DNA of 39,744 nucleotides, taken from the NCBI RefSeq assembly GCF_020639365.1, contig NZ_JAINUL010000001.1:6428204-6467947 (forward strand), read 5' to 3'. This document shows, in pieces, positions 27,654 through 35,393 of this stretch (positions are counted from its first letter, which is position 1; every line of letters begins with the position of its first letter). This DNA is from Streptomyces flavotricini. GTDB lineage: Bacteria; Actinomycetota; Actinomycetes; Streptomycetales; Streptomycetaceae. The position numbers and the translations under genes are program-made. Under the pieces are notes generated by a model, which had not been told where the DNA came from, did not search any database, and saw nothing but the letters and a program-made list of their open reading frames with translations.

Positions 27654-28271
27654 ATGTTGAAGGTGGGCCTGACAGGCGGAATCGGTGCCGGCAAGAGCGA
27701 GGTCTCGCGGCTGCTGGCGGGGTACGGGGCGGTCGTCGTGGACGCCGACCGCATCGCGCGGGAGGTCGTGGAGCCCGGTACGCCGGGGCTCGCGGCCGTC
27801 GTGGCGGCCTTCGGGGAGTCCGTGCTGACCGCCGAGGGGACGCTGGACCGGCCGAAGCTGGGATCGATCGTCTTCGCCGACCCGGCGAAGCTGCAGACCC
27901 TCAACGCCATCGTGCACCCGCTGGTCGGGGCCCGGTCGGCCGAGCTGGAGGCCGCTGCCGGGGCGGACGCGATCGTGGTGCACGACGTACCGCTGCTCGC
28001 GGAGAACGGCCTGGCGGCGCTGTACGACCTGGTGGTCGTGGTGGACGCGGCCCCCGGGACGCAGCTGGCCCGGCTGACCGCGCTGCGCGGGATGGCCGGG
28101 GAGGAGGCGCGGGCCCGGATGGCCGCGCAGGCCACGCGGGAGCAGCGGCTGGCGGTGGCCACGCTCGTGATCGACAACGACGGGCCGCTGGAGGCGCTGG
28201 AGCCGCAGGTGCGCAAGGTGTGGGCGGAGCTCAAGGAGAGGGAAGCCGCGTCAGGCACTGCCGGTGCCTGA
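27654..28271 (+). CDS. coaE: Dephospho-CoA kinase
   Basis: 205 residues. It phosphorylates the 3'-hydroxyl of dephospho-CoA, the last step of coenzyme A synthesis. P-loop GLTGGIGAGKSEV (G8-S15) begins the protein. VVDADRIAREVVEPGTPG is the substrate-binding segment, NAIVHPLVG follows, then VVHDVPLLAENGLAALYD, a highly diagnostic CoaE stretch. The LID contains TREQRLAVATLVIDNDG. The length is normal. Mycobacterial CoaE carries a C-terminal UPF0157 domain, which is absent here. It lies in the conserved rpsA-PAC2-coaE neighbourhood. Confidence 0.96.
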   Translation: MLKVGLTGGIGAGKSEVSRLLAGYGAVVVDADRIAREVVEPGTPGLAAVVAAFGESVLTAEGTLDRPKLGSIVFADPAKLQTLNAIVHPLVGARSAELEAAAGADAIVVHDVPLLAENGLAALYDLVVVVDAAPGTQLARLTALRGMAGEEARARMAAQATREQRLAVATLVIDNDGPLEALEPQVRKVWAELKEREAASGTAGA

Positions 28272-28337
28272 CGTGCACATGGAATAGCGGGCGGGGCGCG
28301 GGGCGTTGAACGCGGCCGCAGAGGGAAGGATCGAACC

Positions 28338-28745
28338 GTGTCCGACACCACGCCGCCGTCCGTACCGGCGCAGCCGCCTTCGCCGTCCGGCTCGTCGCCG
28401 GAGACCCACGTCATCGACTACCGTGCCGCCGAGCAGCTGCTGGCCGCGCGTGACCCGCGGGGCGCCGTGAAGCTGCTCGACTCGGTCATCGCCGCCCACC
28501 CGGAGAACACGGCGGCCCGGCTGCTGCGGGCCCGCGCGTTCTTCGCCGCCGCACAGCTGCGTCCGGCGGCGCTGGAGTTCGAGCTGGTGCTGGAGCGGGA
28601 GCCGGACAACGCCTTCGCGCACTTCGCCCTGGCCCGCACCCACGAGCGCGCCGGCCGTCCCGAGCAGGCGCGCAAGCACTTCCGCCTGGCGGCGGCCCTG
28701 GACCCCCGGCCCGACTACGTGGCCGCGGCCCGCTTCGAGGAGTAG
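28338..28745 (+). CDS. Tetratricopeptide repeat protein
   Basis: 135 residues. After a Pro/Ser-rich N-terminus (1-25), three helix pairs of TPR type run to the end. AAEQLLAARDPRGAVKLLDS is the first, NTAARLLRARAFFAAAQLRP the second and NAFAHFALARTHERAGRPEQ the third, with the typical Ala/Gly small positions. It is probably a cytoplasmic protein-protein adaptor; partner unknown. The GTG at 28338 has GGAAGG eight bases upstream. It follows coaE by 66 bp and may share its transcript. Confidence 0.88.
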   Translation: MSDTTPPSVPAQPPSPSGSSPETHVIDYRAAEQLLAARDPRGAVKLLDSVIAAHPENTAARLLRARAFFAAAQLRPAALEFELVLEREPDNAFAHFALARTHERAGRPEQARKHFRLAAALDPRPDYVAAARFEE

Positions 28746-28767
28746 CGGGCCGGTCGGCGGGGCCGGG

Positions 28768-29046
28768 TCAGCGCCGGTGCGGGGGCTCGTGCGGGGGCTC
28801 GTACGGGGGGATCTCCGGGCCGGGCTGGTAGTGCGGGCCCTGGTGGATGTGGTGGAGGACCACGGCGAGGTCGACGAGCGCGAGCACGGCGACGACCCCG
28901 CAGGCGGCCGCCCACCCGGGACGGCCGACCAGCGAGAACGCGGCGGTCCCGGCGGCCGCCCAGACGAACCCCCACAGACTCAGCCAGAACCGCAGCCGCA
29001 GCGGACTGCGGGCGGTCACCGGCTCGTTTCCGGAACGCATGACCAT
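28768..29046 (-). CDS. DUF6343 family small membrane protein
   Basis: 92 residues with two hydrophobic segments: LRFWLSLWGFVWAAAGTAAF and AACGVVAVLALVDLAVVLHH. A proline-rich tail, HQGPHYQPGPEIPPYEPP, follows. The order GNEPVTARSPLRLRFWLSLW, two membrane spans, then HHIHQGPHYQPG is what I recall as DUF6343 in Streptomyces. Function unknown. ATG 29046 has GGAGG seven bases upstream; a second ATG two codons later is possible. It is convergent with the TPR gene. Confidence 0.82.
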   Translation of the reverse strand: MVMRSGNEPVTARSPLRLRFWLSLWGFVWAAAGTAAFSLVGRPGWAAACGVVAVLALVDLAVVLHHIHQGPHYQPGPEIPPYEPPHEPPHRR

Positions 29047-29089
29047 CGCCTCGCCTCCGTGGTCCCACTCGACTCCATGGTCCCACCGG

Positions 29090-29647
29090 TCATGGATCGA
29101 GGCGGTTCACGGCGGTCGTGGTCGTCCGCTTGAAGGCGGGGACGGGGGCGTCGCTCAGGTCGCCCATCCGGCCCCATTGGACGACGGTCACGGTGGAACC
29201 GTCGCGGCCGATGCCGAAGAGGTGCACGCCGGGTTCGGAGTCCGGGATCGAGGTGTGCACGCCGTACACGTGGGCGCCCTCCTCGGCGGGGAGGGTCCCG
29301 TAGTCCCTCGACTGCGCCCTCCCGTCCGGGTGCTCGCGCAGCCAGTCGGCGGCGCAGGCGGCGACCTGTCGCTCCAGGCCGCGGGCCAGCCGCGCGGCCG
29401 CCGCGTCGGAGGAGGCCCGTACGGAGACCTGCACGGCGGCGGTGTCGAGGTCGGTCCCGAAGTGCCGATGCCAGCTCCCGGCGGCCGGAAGCGCCCCGTC
29501 CAGGCAGAACGGCGCCGTTTCGGGCAGCCCCTTGGTGACCTTCCCGGCATGCCAGGGCGAGGTGGGATGCGGAGGCAGATCGGCGGCGCCGAGGAATCCG
29601 GGGGCGGCGAGCGCGAGTGCGACGGCGGCGGCGAGGCCGTGGAGCAT
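29090..29647 (-). CDS. Putative secreted protein of unknown function
   Basis: 185 residues. The N-terminus MLHGLAAAVALALAAPGFLG is a short signal peptide with a likely cleavage after LGAA. The mature part has two cysteines (FCLDG and AACAADWLREHPDG) that may pair. Later come ARLARGLERQVAACAADWL and LFGIGRDGSTVTVVQWGRMG, a possible beta-hairpin end. I do not recognise a named domain; it resembles small Streptomyces exported proteins. ATG 29647 has GGGAG eight bases upstream. It precedes DUF6343 on the same strand by 43 bp and is divergent from the SNF2 helicase gene. Confidence 0.75.
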   Translation of the reverse strand: MLHGLAAAVALALAAPGFLGAADLPPHPTSPWHAGKVTKGLPETAPFCLDGALPAAGSWHRHFGTDLDTAAVQVSVRASSDAAAARLARGLERQVAACAADWLREHPDGRAQSRDYGTLPAEEGAHVYGVHTSIPDSEPGVHLFGIGRDGSTVTVVQWGRMGDLSDAPVPAFKRTTTTAVNRLDP

Positions 29648-29915
29648 GGCGGTTTCTCCCGATGTGTCGGCTGGTGCGGTGCTTGAGCCGTCCCCACCCC
29701 GTGCCACCCCAAAACGCCCCGCCAGGGTCGGACACGGCCGGGTGGATCCAGCCCCGCCGGCGCGTGTGGCGCGGGGGTGCGGGGGCAGGCCCGCGCAGCG
29801 GGCCGGGAGCCGGTGTCCGCCCAGCTCAGCGGCATTGTCAGTGCCCCCACCTAGACTCGACGGCAGACGGGACCCGTCTGATCCGACCGGGCCGAGAGGG
29901 AGAGGAGCCGACACC

Positions 29916-32789
29916 GTGACACCGCAGCCGCAGCCGCAGCCGCAGCCGCACGCGCAGGCCGGCCTCCTCCGTCACCCCGCCGTCTTCCTCCCCGCCGCCG
30001 TCCCCCGCGAGTCCCGCATCGCCTTCTGGGCCCCTGACGGGGACCTCCTCCCGGAGGGCGGCGGGGGGACCCCGGCCCCGCTCACCGTCGTCCGCCCCCA
30101 CGGCCAAGGGGTCCGCACCCGTACCGTTCCCTCCCTCACCCTCTCCGTCACCGACGCCCTCCCCCTCCTCGCCCGGGCCCCCCGCGGCCCCGGCACGCAT
30201 CCCGCCACCCGTGCCTGGGGCACCGCCGCCCTCCACGCCCTCGCGCTCGTCGCCCGCGGCCGTCTCCTGCCCGGCGTCACCCCGGACGGGGTCGACGCCT
30301 GGCGGGCCGGCCCGCTCGACGCGCAGGACGTGGGGCACCTCCGCGCGGTGGCCGCCGCCCTTCCGTACGAGGGGTACGCCACCCCCCTGGCCGGGCGCCG
30401 CCCGCTCGGGCTGCCCGAACCGGAAGCGCTGGTCCGGGCCCTCCTCGACGCCGTCGCCGACAGCCTGCCCCGCACCCCGGCCGCGCCGGTGGCCGCCGGG
30501 CGGCCCTTCGCCGCGCAGGAGCCCCAGCGGGTGCCCGGGATACAGGACTGGGCCGCGCAGGTCGCGGCCGGAGCCGATGCGGGCGTCGGGATCTCGCTGC
30601 GGCTCGACCTCTCCTCGTTCCGCCTCTTCGACCGTCCGGACGACTCCGAGGGCGCGGGCGACACGGAGGGAGCGGACATCCGCCGCGCGGGCGCCGCCGT
30701 GGTCCAGGTGCACAGCCTCGCCGACCCCACCCTCGTCACCGACGCCGGGCTGCTGTGGGCCGGTGCGGCCGCCGCCGGGTTCGGTCCGCGCGCCCGGATC
30801 GACGCCGTGCTGGCGCTGCGCCGGGCCGCGCGGGTCTGGCCGCCGCTGCTGCGGCTGCTGGACCAGCCGGTCCCCGATGCCCTCGCCCTCTCCGACCCGG
30901 AGCTCGAAGACCTCCTCGGCCGGGCCGCGAGCCGGCTGGCGGCGGCCGGGGTGGTGGTCCACTGGCCGCGCGAGCTGGCTCGTACGCTGTCCGCGACCGC
31001 GGTCGTACGGTCCACGGCGCCCGGCTCCGCCACCGACGGCACCGCCTTCTTCGACGCCGGCCACCTCTTCGCCTTCTCCTGGGAGCTCGCGCTCGGCGGC
31101 GACCGGCTCACCCCGGGGGAGATGGACGCGCTGGCCCAGGCCCACCGGCCGGTGGTGCGGCTGCGGGACCAGTGGGTCCGGGTCGACCCCGAGCTGGTGC
31201 GCAAGGCGCGCAAGCGGGAGCTGGGCCTGCTGGACCCGGTGGATGCGCTGGCCACCGTACTGACGGGGACGGCCGAGGTGGACGGGGAGCCGGTGGCGGC
31301 GGTTCCGGTGGGCGCGCTGGCCGCCCTGCGGGAGCGGCTGACCGGCGAGCTGGCCCCGTTGCCACAGCCCGTCGCCCTGAAGGCCACCCTGCGCGACTAC
31401 CAGGCCCGCGGCCTGGCCTGGCTGGATCTGATGACCTCGCTCGGCCTCGGCGGCTGCCTCGCCGACGACATGGGCCTGGGCAAGACGGTCACGCTGATCG
31501 CGCTGCACCTGCACCGGGACCGCCCCGAGCCGACGCTCGTCGTCTGCCCGGCGTCGCTGCTGGGCAACTGGCAGCGGGAGATCGAGAAGTTCGCGCCCGG
31601 GGTCGCCGTGCGCCGCTTCCACGGCGGCAGCCGCAGCCTCGACGGGCTGGCCGGCGGGTTCGTCCTCACGACGTACGGGACGATGCGCGCGAGCGCGGCC
31701 CGGCTGGCCGAGCAGCCCTGGGGCATGGTCGTCGCCGACGAGGCGCAGCACGTGAAGAACCCGCATTCGGCGACGGCGAAGGCGCTGCGCACGATCCCGG
31801 CGCCGGCCCGGGTGGCGCTGACCGGCACCCCGGTGGAGAACAACCTCTCCGAGCTGTGGGCGCTTCTCGACTGGACCACGCCCGGGCTGCTGGGCCCGCT
31901 GACGGCGTTCCGGGCCCGGCACGCCCGCCCGGTGGAGCACCAGCAGGAGGAGGACGGGGGCAACGAGGCGGCGGTGGCCCGGCTCGCCGCGCTCGTCCGG
32001 CCGTTCCTGCTGCGGCGCAAGAAGTCCGACCCGGGGATCGCCCCCGAGCTGCCGCCCAAGACGGAGACCGACCATCCCGTCTCCCTCACGCGCGAGCAGG
32101 CCTCGCTCTACCAGGCCGCGGTGGACGAGGCGATGGCCGTGATCGGGGCGAGCGAGGGCATCGAGCGGCGCGGCATGATCATGAAGCTGCTGGCCTCGCT
32201 CAAGCAGATCTGCAACCACCCCGCGCATTACCTGAAGGAGGAGCAGCCCCGGATCCCGCACCGCTCGGGCAAGCTGGCCCTGCTGGACGAGCTGCTGGAC
32301 ACGATCCTCGCGGAGGACGGCTCGGTGCTGGTCTTCACCCAGTACGTGACGATGGCCCGGATCATCGAGCGGCACCTGGCGGCCCGGGGGATCTCCCACC
32401 AGCTCCTGCACGGCGGGACGCCGGTGGCGCGCCGCGAGGAGCTCGTGGACCGCTTCCAGTCGGGCGAAGTCCCGGTCTTCCTGCTCTCGCTGAAGGCGGC
32501 GGGCACCGGGCTGAACCTCACGCGGGCCGGCCATGTCATCCACTTCGACCGCTGGTGGAACCCGGCGGTGGAGGAGCAGGCCACCGACCGCGCGTACCGG
32601 ATCGGCCAGACGCAGCCGGTCCAGGTCCACCGGATCATCGCCGAGGGCACCGTGGAGGACCGGATCGCCGAGATGCTGGAAGCGAAGCGGGCGCTGGCCG
32701 ATGCCGTGCTCGGCTCCGGGGAGTCGGCGCTGACCGAGCTGACCGACCGCGAGCTGGCCGATCTCGTCTCGCTGAGGAGGCCCGCATGA
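29916..32789 (+). CDS. SNF2/DEAD-like helicase (RapA/HepA type)
   Basis: 957 residues. The N-terminal half (about 1-480) is the SNF2-associated region (DUF3670-like), rich in short Ala/Leu helices. The Snf2 ATPase follows, with ADDMGLGKT (516-524, K523), DEAQ box (608-611), LTGTPVENNLSELW, LKQICNHPAH and the second RecA lobe with VLVFTQYVTMARIIERHL, SLKAAGTGLNLTRAGHVIHF and motif VI QATDRAYRIGQ (Q888, R892, R895). It is an ATP-driven DNA translocase. A role in remodelling stalled RNA polymerase or in repair is plausible by family. GTG 29916 follows GAGGAG by eight bases. Its stop codon overlaps a mini-cistron that leads into the SWIM gene. Confidence 0.92.
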   Translation: MTPQPQPQPQPHAQAGLLRHPAVFLPAAVPRESRIAFWAPDGDLLPEGGGGTPAPLTVVRPHGQGVRTRTVPSLTLSVTDALPLLARAPRGPGTHPATRAWGTAALHALALVARGRLLPGVTPDGVDAWRAGPLDAQDVGHLRAVAAALPYEGYATPLAGRRPLGLPEPEALVRALLDAVADSLPRTPAAPVAAGRPFAAQEPQRVPGIQDWAAQVAAGADAGVGISLRLDLSSFRLFDRPDDSEGAGDTEGADIRRAGAAVVQVHSLADPTLVTDAGLLWAGAAAAGFGPRARIDAVLALRRAARVWPPLLRLLDQPVPDALALSDPELEDLLGRAASRLAAAGVVVHWPRELARTLSATAVVRSTAPGSATDGTAFFDAGHLFAFSWELALGGDRLTPGEMDALAQAHRPVVRLRDQWVRVDPELVRKARKRELGLLDPVDALATVLTGTAEVDGEPVAAVPVGALAALRERLTGELAPLPQPVALKATLRDYQARGLAWLDLMTSLGLGGCLADDMGLGKTVTLIALHLHRDRPEPTLVVCPASLLGNWQREIEKFAPGVAVRRFHGGSRSLDGLAGGFVLTTYGTMRASAARLAEQPWGMVVADEAQHVKNPHSATAKALRTIPAPARVALTGTPVENNLSELWALLDWTTPGLLGPLTAFRARHARPVEHQQEEDGGNEAAVARLAALVRPFLLRRKKSDPGIAPELPPKTETDHPVSLTREQASLYQAAVDEAMAVIGASEGIERRGMIMKLLASLKQICNHPAHYLKEEQPRIPHRSGKLALLDELLDTILAEDGSVLVFTQYVTMARIIERHLAARGISHQLLHGGTPVARREELVDRFQSGEVPVFLLSLKAAGTGLNLTRAGHVIHFDRWWNPAVEEQATDRAYRIGQTQPVQVHRIIAEGTVEDRIAEMLEAKRALADAVLGSGESALTELTDRELADLVSLRRPA
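29922..29950. repeat. Hexanucleotide repeat at the helicase N-terminus
   Basis: Four CCGCAG units plus CCGCA encode Pro-Gln dipeptides directly after the start codon of the SNF2 gene. Copy changes would keep the frame. Confidence 0.85.
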
Positions 32790-32812
32790 CCACGGTGGGG
32801 AGGCCCGCATGA
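32776..32812 (+). repeat. Duplicated start region creating an 8-codon cistron
   Basis: GGAGGCCCGCATGA occurs at 32776-32789 and again at 32799-32812. The first copy ends the SNF2 gene and starts an eight-codon frame (ATG 32786, peptide MTTVGRPA). That frame's TGA (32810-32812) overlaps the SWIM gene ATG (32809). Both junctions are ATGA overlaps. Confidence 0.85.
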
Positions 32813-34014
32813 TCACCGCGAGGGACGACCGCCGCCGGACCTTCGAGACGGTGCCCGCCGGGGTGGAGGCCGCCAGCTGGTGGGGCCGGGCCTGGGTGTC
32901 GGCGCTCGAGGAGGCCTCCGGCGACGCGGCGCGCCTGGCCCGGGGGCACGCGTACGCGGCCGAGGGCCATGTCGACGCGGTCACGGTCACCCCGGGCCGC
33001 ATCGTGGCGTACGTACGGGGCAGCCGGGCCCGCCCGTACCGCACCGAACTGGCCCTGAGCCCCTTCCCGGACGCCGAGTGGAGCGAGCTCCTGGAGGCGG
33101 TGGCCGCGGACCCCACGGCCCTCGCCGGCCTGCTGGAGCGGGAGGTCCCGCAGTCGCTGGCGGGCACGGTCCTGCCCCGCGCGGGCGAGCTCGTCCCGCG
33201 CTGCTCCTGTCCGGACACCGCCCGTCCGCCCTGCAAGCACGCCGCGGCCCTCTGTTACCGGGCGGCCCGCCTCCTCGACGAGGACCCGTTCGTCCTGCTG
33301 CTCCTGCGCGGCCGCGGCGAGCGGGAGCTCCTCGACGAGCTGACCCGCCGCAACGCCGCCCACGCCGCGCGTGAACAGCCCGACACCGCGCCGGACTTCC
33401 CCGGGGTCCCGGCCCGCGCCGCGCTGGCCCGCACCAGCCTGCCGCCGCTGCCGGCCCCGTTGCGCGCCCCCGCCGCCGTGGGGCTTCCGCCCGCCTACCC
33501 GGCCGACCCGGCGGCCCCCGACCCGCTGGCCCTGGACCAGCTCGCCACGGACGCCGCCGCCCGTGCCTTCGCGCTGCTCACCACCGCCGAGGACCCGATC
33601 GCGGGGCTCACGCTCTGGCAGGACGCCGTCCGCCTGGCGTCCGCGCACCACACCGCCGGCCTCACGGGCGCGGCCCGCACCCTCTACCGGGACCTGGCCC
33701 GGGCCACCGGTCGCACCACCACCGACCTGGCCCGCGCCGCCGCGGCCTGGCGCCAGGGCGGGCGGCCCGCGCTCGCCGCCCTCGAAGAGCCCTGGGACCC
33801 CCCGGCCGGCCCCTTCGACCGGGCCCGTCCTGCTCTCATCGCCGCCGCTCAGGGCGCCTTCCGCCCCGAGCGCAACCGCCTCACCGCGCACACCCGCCAG
33901 CTCCGCCTGGGCCGCGACGGCCTCTGGTACGCCTACGAGTCCCGCCCGGACACCGAGGACTGGTGGCCCACGGGCACCCCCGCGACCGACCCCCTCACCG
34001 CCCTGCGCCGCTGA
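32809..34014 (+). CDS. SWIM zinc finger domain protein
   Basis: 401 residues. The N-terminal region has SWWGRAWVSALEE and ARLARGHAYAAEGHVDAVTV, which precede SWIM domains in this family. The SWIM motif is CSCPDTARPPCKHAAA, with ligands C132, C134, C142 and H144 (CxC-x7-CxH). The rest is Ala/Leu/Arg-rich helices with a Pro-rich linker near 205-240. SWIM domains bind zinc and are thought to contact DNA or protein. In some bacteria SWIM and SNF2 domains are fused, so an adjacent SWIM gene coupled to an SNF2 gene suggests one complex. ATG 32809 has GGGGAGG upstream. Its last 20 bp overlap the convergent gene. Confidence 0.9.
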   Translation: MITARDDRRRTFETVPAGVEAASWWGRAWVSALEEASGDAARLARGHAYAAEGHVDAVTVTPGRIVAYVRGSRARPYRTELALSPFPDAEWSELLEAVAADPTALAGLLEREVPQSLAGTVLPRAGELVPRCSCPDTARPPCKHAAALCYRAARLLDEDPFVLLLLRGRGERELLDELTRRNAAHAAREQPDTAPDFPGVPARAALARTSLPPLPAPLRAPAAVGLPPAYPADPAAPDPLALDQLATDAAARAFALLTTAEDPIAGLTLWQDAVRLASAHHTAGLTGAARTLYRDLARATGRTTTDLARAAAAWRQGGRPALAALEEPWDPPAGPFDRARPALIAAAQGAFRPERNRLTAHTRQLRLGRDGLWYAYESRPDTEDWWPTGTPATDPLTALRR

Positions 34015-34543
34015 CCTCGGCCGCCCAGCGCGTCAACGCGGTGAAGTCGCGGTCGCGCAGACCGTGTCGGGCGTGGATGGTGAGGGGGAGGGCCGGGGCC
34101 GGGTGGTGGGCCGCTATCCAGTCGCGGTCCTGCGGGCTGATCATGTCGTCGACCCAGGCGAAGGGACGTCCCGCCGCCCAGTCGAGGAGCGGGCGGGTCT
34201 TCCAGAAGAGGCCGTCGGGATCGTCGGCGAAGAGTTCCGGCCATTCGATGACGGGAAGATCGCCGGGTAGTCCGATGTGCGGGGCGATCATCGTGTTGGC
34301 CTGGTGCATCCAGGCGGTGGCCCAGGTGAGTTCGAAGGGCAGGGCCAGCAGACGGGCGCCGTGCGCGGGGTGCAGGCGGACCCGCAGCCCGCGCCGGGCG
34401 GAGCGGGAACCGGGGTCCCGGCGGGACATCCAGTCCGCCGGGTGCATCCGGTGACTCGTGTACCCGCGCAGCCCCGCGAGGCGGGACCGGAAGGGGTTGA
34501 GGGGGCCGTCCACGTCGAGGAGCAGGAGCGGGCGTTCAGTCAT
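33995..34543 (-). CDS. HAD-like protein (HAD domain of SAK-type RNA-repair proteins)
   Basis: 182 residues. It opens MTERPLLLLDVDGPLNPFRS, a HAD motif I (D-x-D) at D10 and D12. The C-terminal part has RPFAWVDDMISPQDRDWIA, a likely HAD motif IV with paired acidic residues. GLFWKTRPLLDW and LTWATAWMHQANTMIAPHIG are characteristic of the small HAD group I recall from Pfam as HAD in Swiss Army Knife RNA-repair proteins. A phosphatase activity is probable, but the substrate is unknown. The start ATG 34543 lacks a Shine-Dalgarno sequence. It is convergent with the SWIM gene and divergent from the chaplin gene. Confidence 0.78.
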   Translation of the reverse strand: MTERPLLLLDVDGPLNPFRSRLAGLRGYTSHRMHPADWMSRRDPGSRSARRGLRVRLHPAHGARLLALPFELTWATAWMHQANTMIAPHIGLPGDLPVIEWPELFADDPDGLFWKTRPLLDWAAGRPFAWVDDMISPQDRDWIAAHHPAPALPLTIHARHGLRDRDFTALTRWAAEVSGAGR

Positions 34544-34591
34544 GACGTAGGCACTACCCAGTACACGATGGGGTGAAATGCCTACCCGCTC

Positions 34592-34619
34592 TATAACCCG
34601 AACGGGTTTACCGCGTTGT
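34592..34619 (+). promoter_or_regulatory. Candidate BldN-type (ECF sigma) promoter of the chaplin gene
   Basis: TATAAC (34592-34597), exactly 16 nt, then CGTTGT (34614-34619). The consensus I recall for sigma-BldN is CGTAAC-N16-CGTTGA, matched here at 4/6 and 5/6 positions. The spacer contains the small palindrome AACCCG-AA-CGGGTT in part. The start would lie about 45 nt before the ATG. Confidence 0.55.
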
Positions 34620-34669
34620 TTCCGGTGCGGGTGCAGCGCCCGTGAACTCCTCCGGAAGGCAGGGAACTC

Positions 34670-35386
34670 ATGCGTCACAGTCGTCGGAATGGCTTGATCG
34701 CGGCGGTGGTTGCGGGAGGTGGACTGGCGGTCGCGGGTGTCGGCGGATTCGCCTACGCCGATGCGGACGCGGGTGGGACGGCCGAGCGTTCGCCGGGGCT
34801 GCTGTCGGGGAATCTGGTGCAACTGCCGGTGCACACCCCGGTGAACGTGTGCGGCAACACCGTGAGCGTGGTCGGGCTGCTCAATCCGGCCGCGGGCAAC
34901 CGCTGTGCCAATCAAGGTGGTGGCGGCGACGGGCGACCAGGGTCGGCGTCCTCGCATCCGTCGAAACCCGGAACCGGAGCCGGCGGCGGGTCGTACACGG
35001 GCGGGGGAGCCCGTGCCGACGGACGCGCAAAGGATTCACCGGGGCTGCTGTCCGGCAACGGGATCCAGCTCCCGGTCGATGTCCCCGTCAACATCAGCGG
35101 CAACTCGGTCAGCGTCGTCGGGGTGGGCAACGGCTCGACCGGCAACACCTCCGTCAACGGCGACGAGCCCAGCGGCGGCAAGCCGGTGCAGCCGCCTCAG
35201 CCGTCGCAGCCGCCTCAGCCGTCACAACCGCCCGTCGTCGAGCGGCCCGTCGCCCCGCCCGCGCCGCCGCAGCACGGCCCGGCGCTCGCCCACACCGGTG
35301 CCGACGGAGCCGGCTACCTGCTGCCCGGTGGTGGGGCCCTGCTGCTGGGCGGGGTGCTGCTCTACCGCCGCTTCCGCCTCCGGTAG
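34670..35386 (+). CDS. Long chaplin with two chaplin domains and a sortase signal
   Basis: 238 residues. A signal peptide (about 1-30) is followed by chaplin domain 1 (41-81, SPGLLSGN...GNRCAN, with C61 and C79). After a Gly/Ser-rich linker comes domain 2 (123-163, SPGLLSGN again, with S143 and S161 in place of the cysteines). Then come a QPPQPSQPPQPSQ spacer, the sorting motif LAHTG (206-210), a hydrophobic span and the tail YRRFRLR. This is the ChpA-C architecture. Chaplins are secreted, form amyloid fibres, and make aerial hyphae hydrophobic; the long forms are attached to peptidoglycan by sortase. Start ATG 34670 has AGGGA six bases upstream. Confidence 0.93.
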   Translation: MRHSRRNGLIAAVVAGGGLAVAGVGGFAYADADAGGTAERSPGLLSGNLVQLPVHTPVNVCGNTVSVVGLLNPAAGNRCANQGGGGDGRPGSASSHPSKPGTGAGGGSYTGGGARADGRAKDSPGLLSGNGIQLPVDVPVNISGNSVSVVGVGNGSTGNTSVNGDEPSGGKPVQPPQPSQPPQPSQPPVVERPVAPPAPPQHGPALAHTGADGAGYLLPGGGALLLGGVLLYRRFRLR

Positions 35387-35393
35387 ACGCCCC

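Noticed and set aside
29838..33236. Very long minus-strand frame opposite the SNF2 helicase gene
   Set aside because: Arg/Gly/Gln-rich shadow without a start context or domain.
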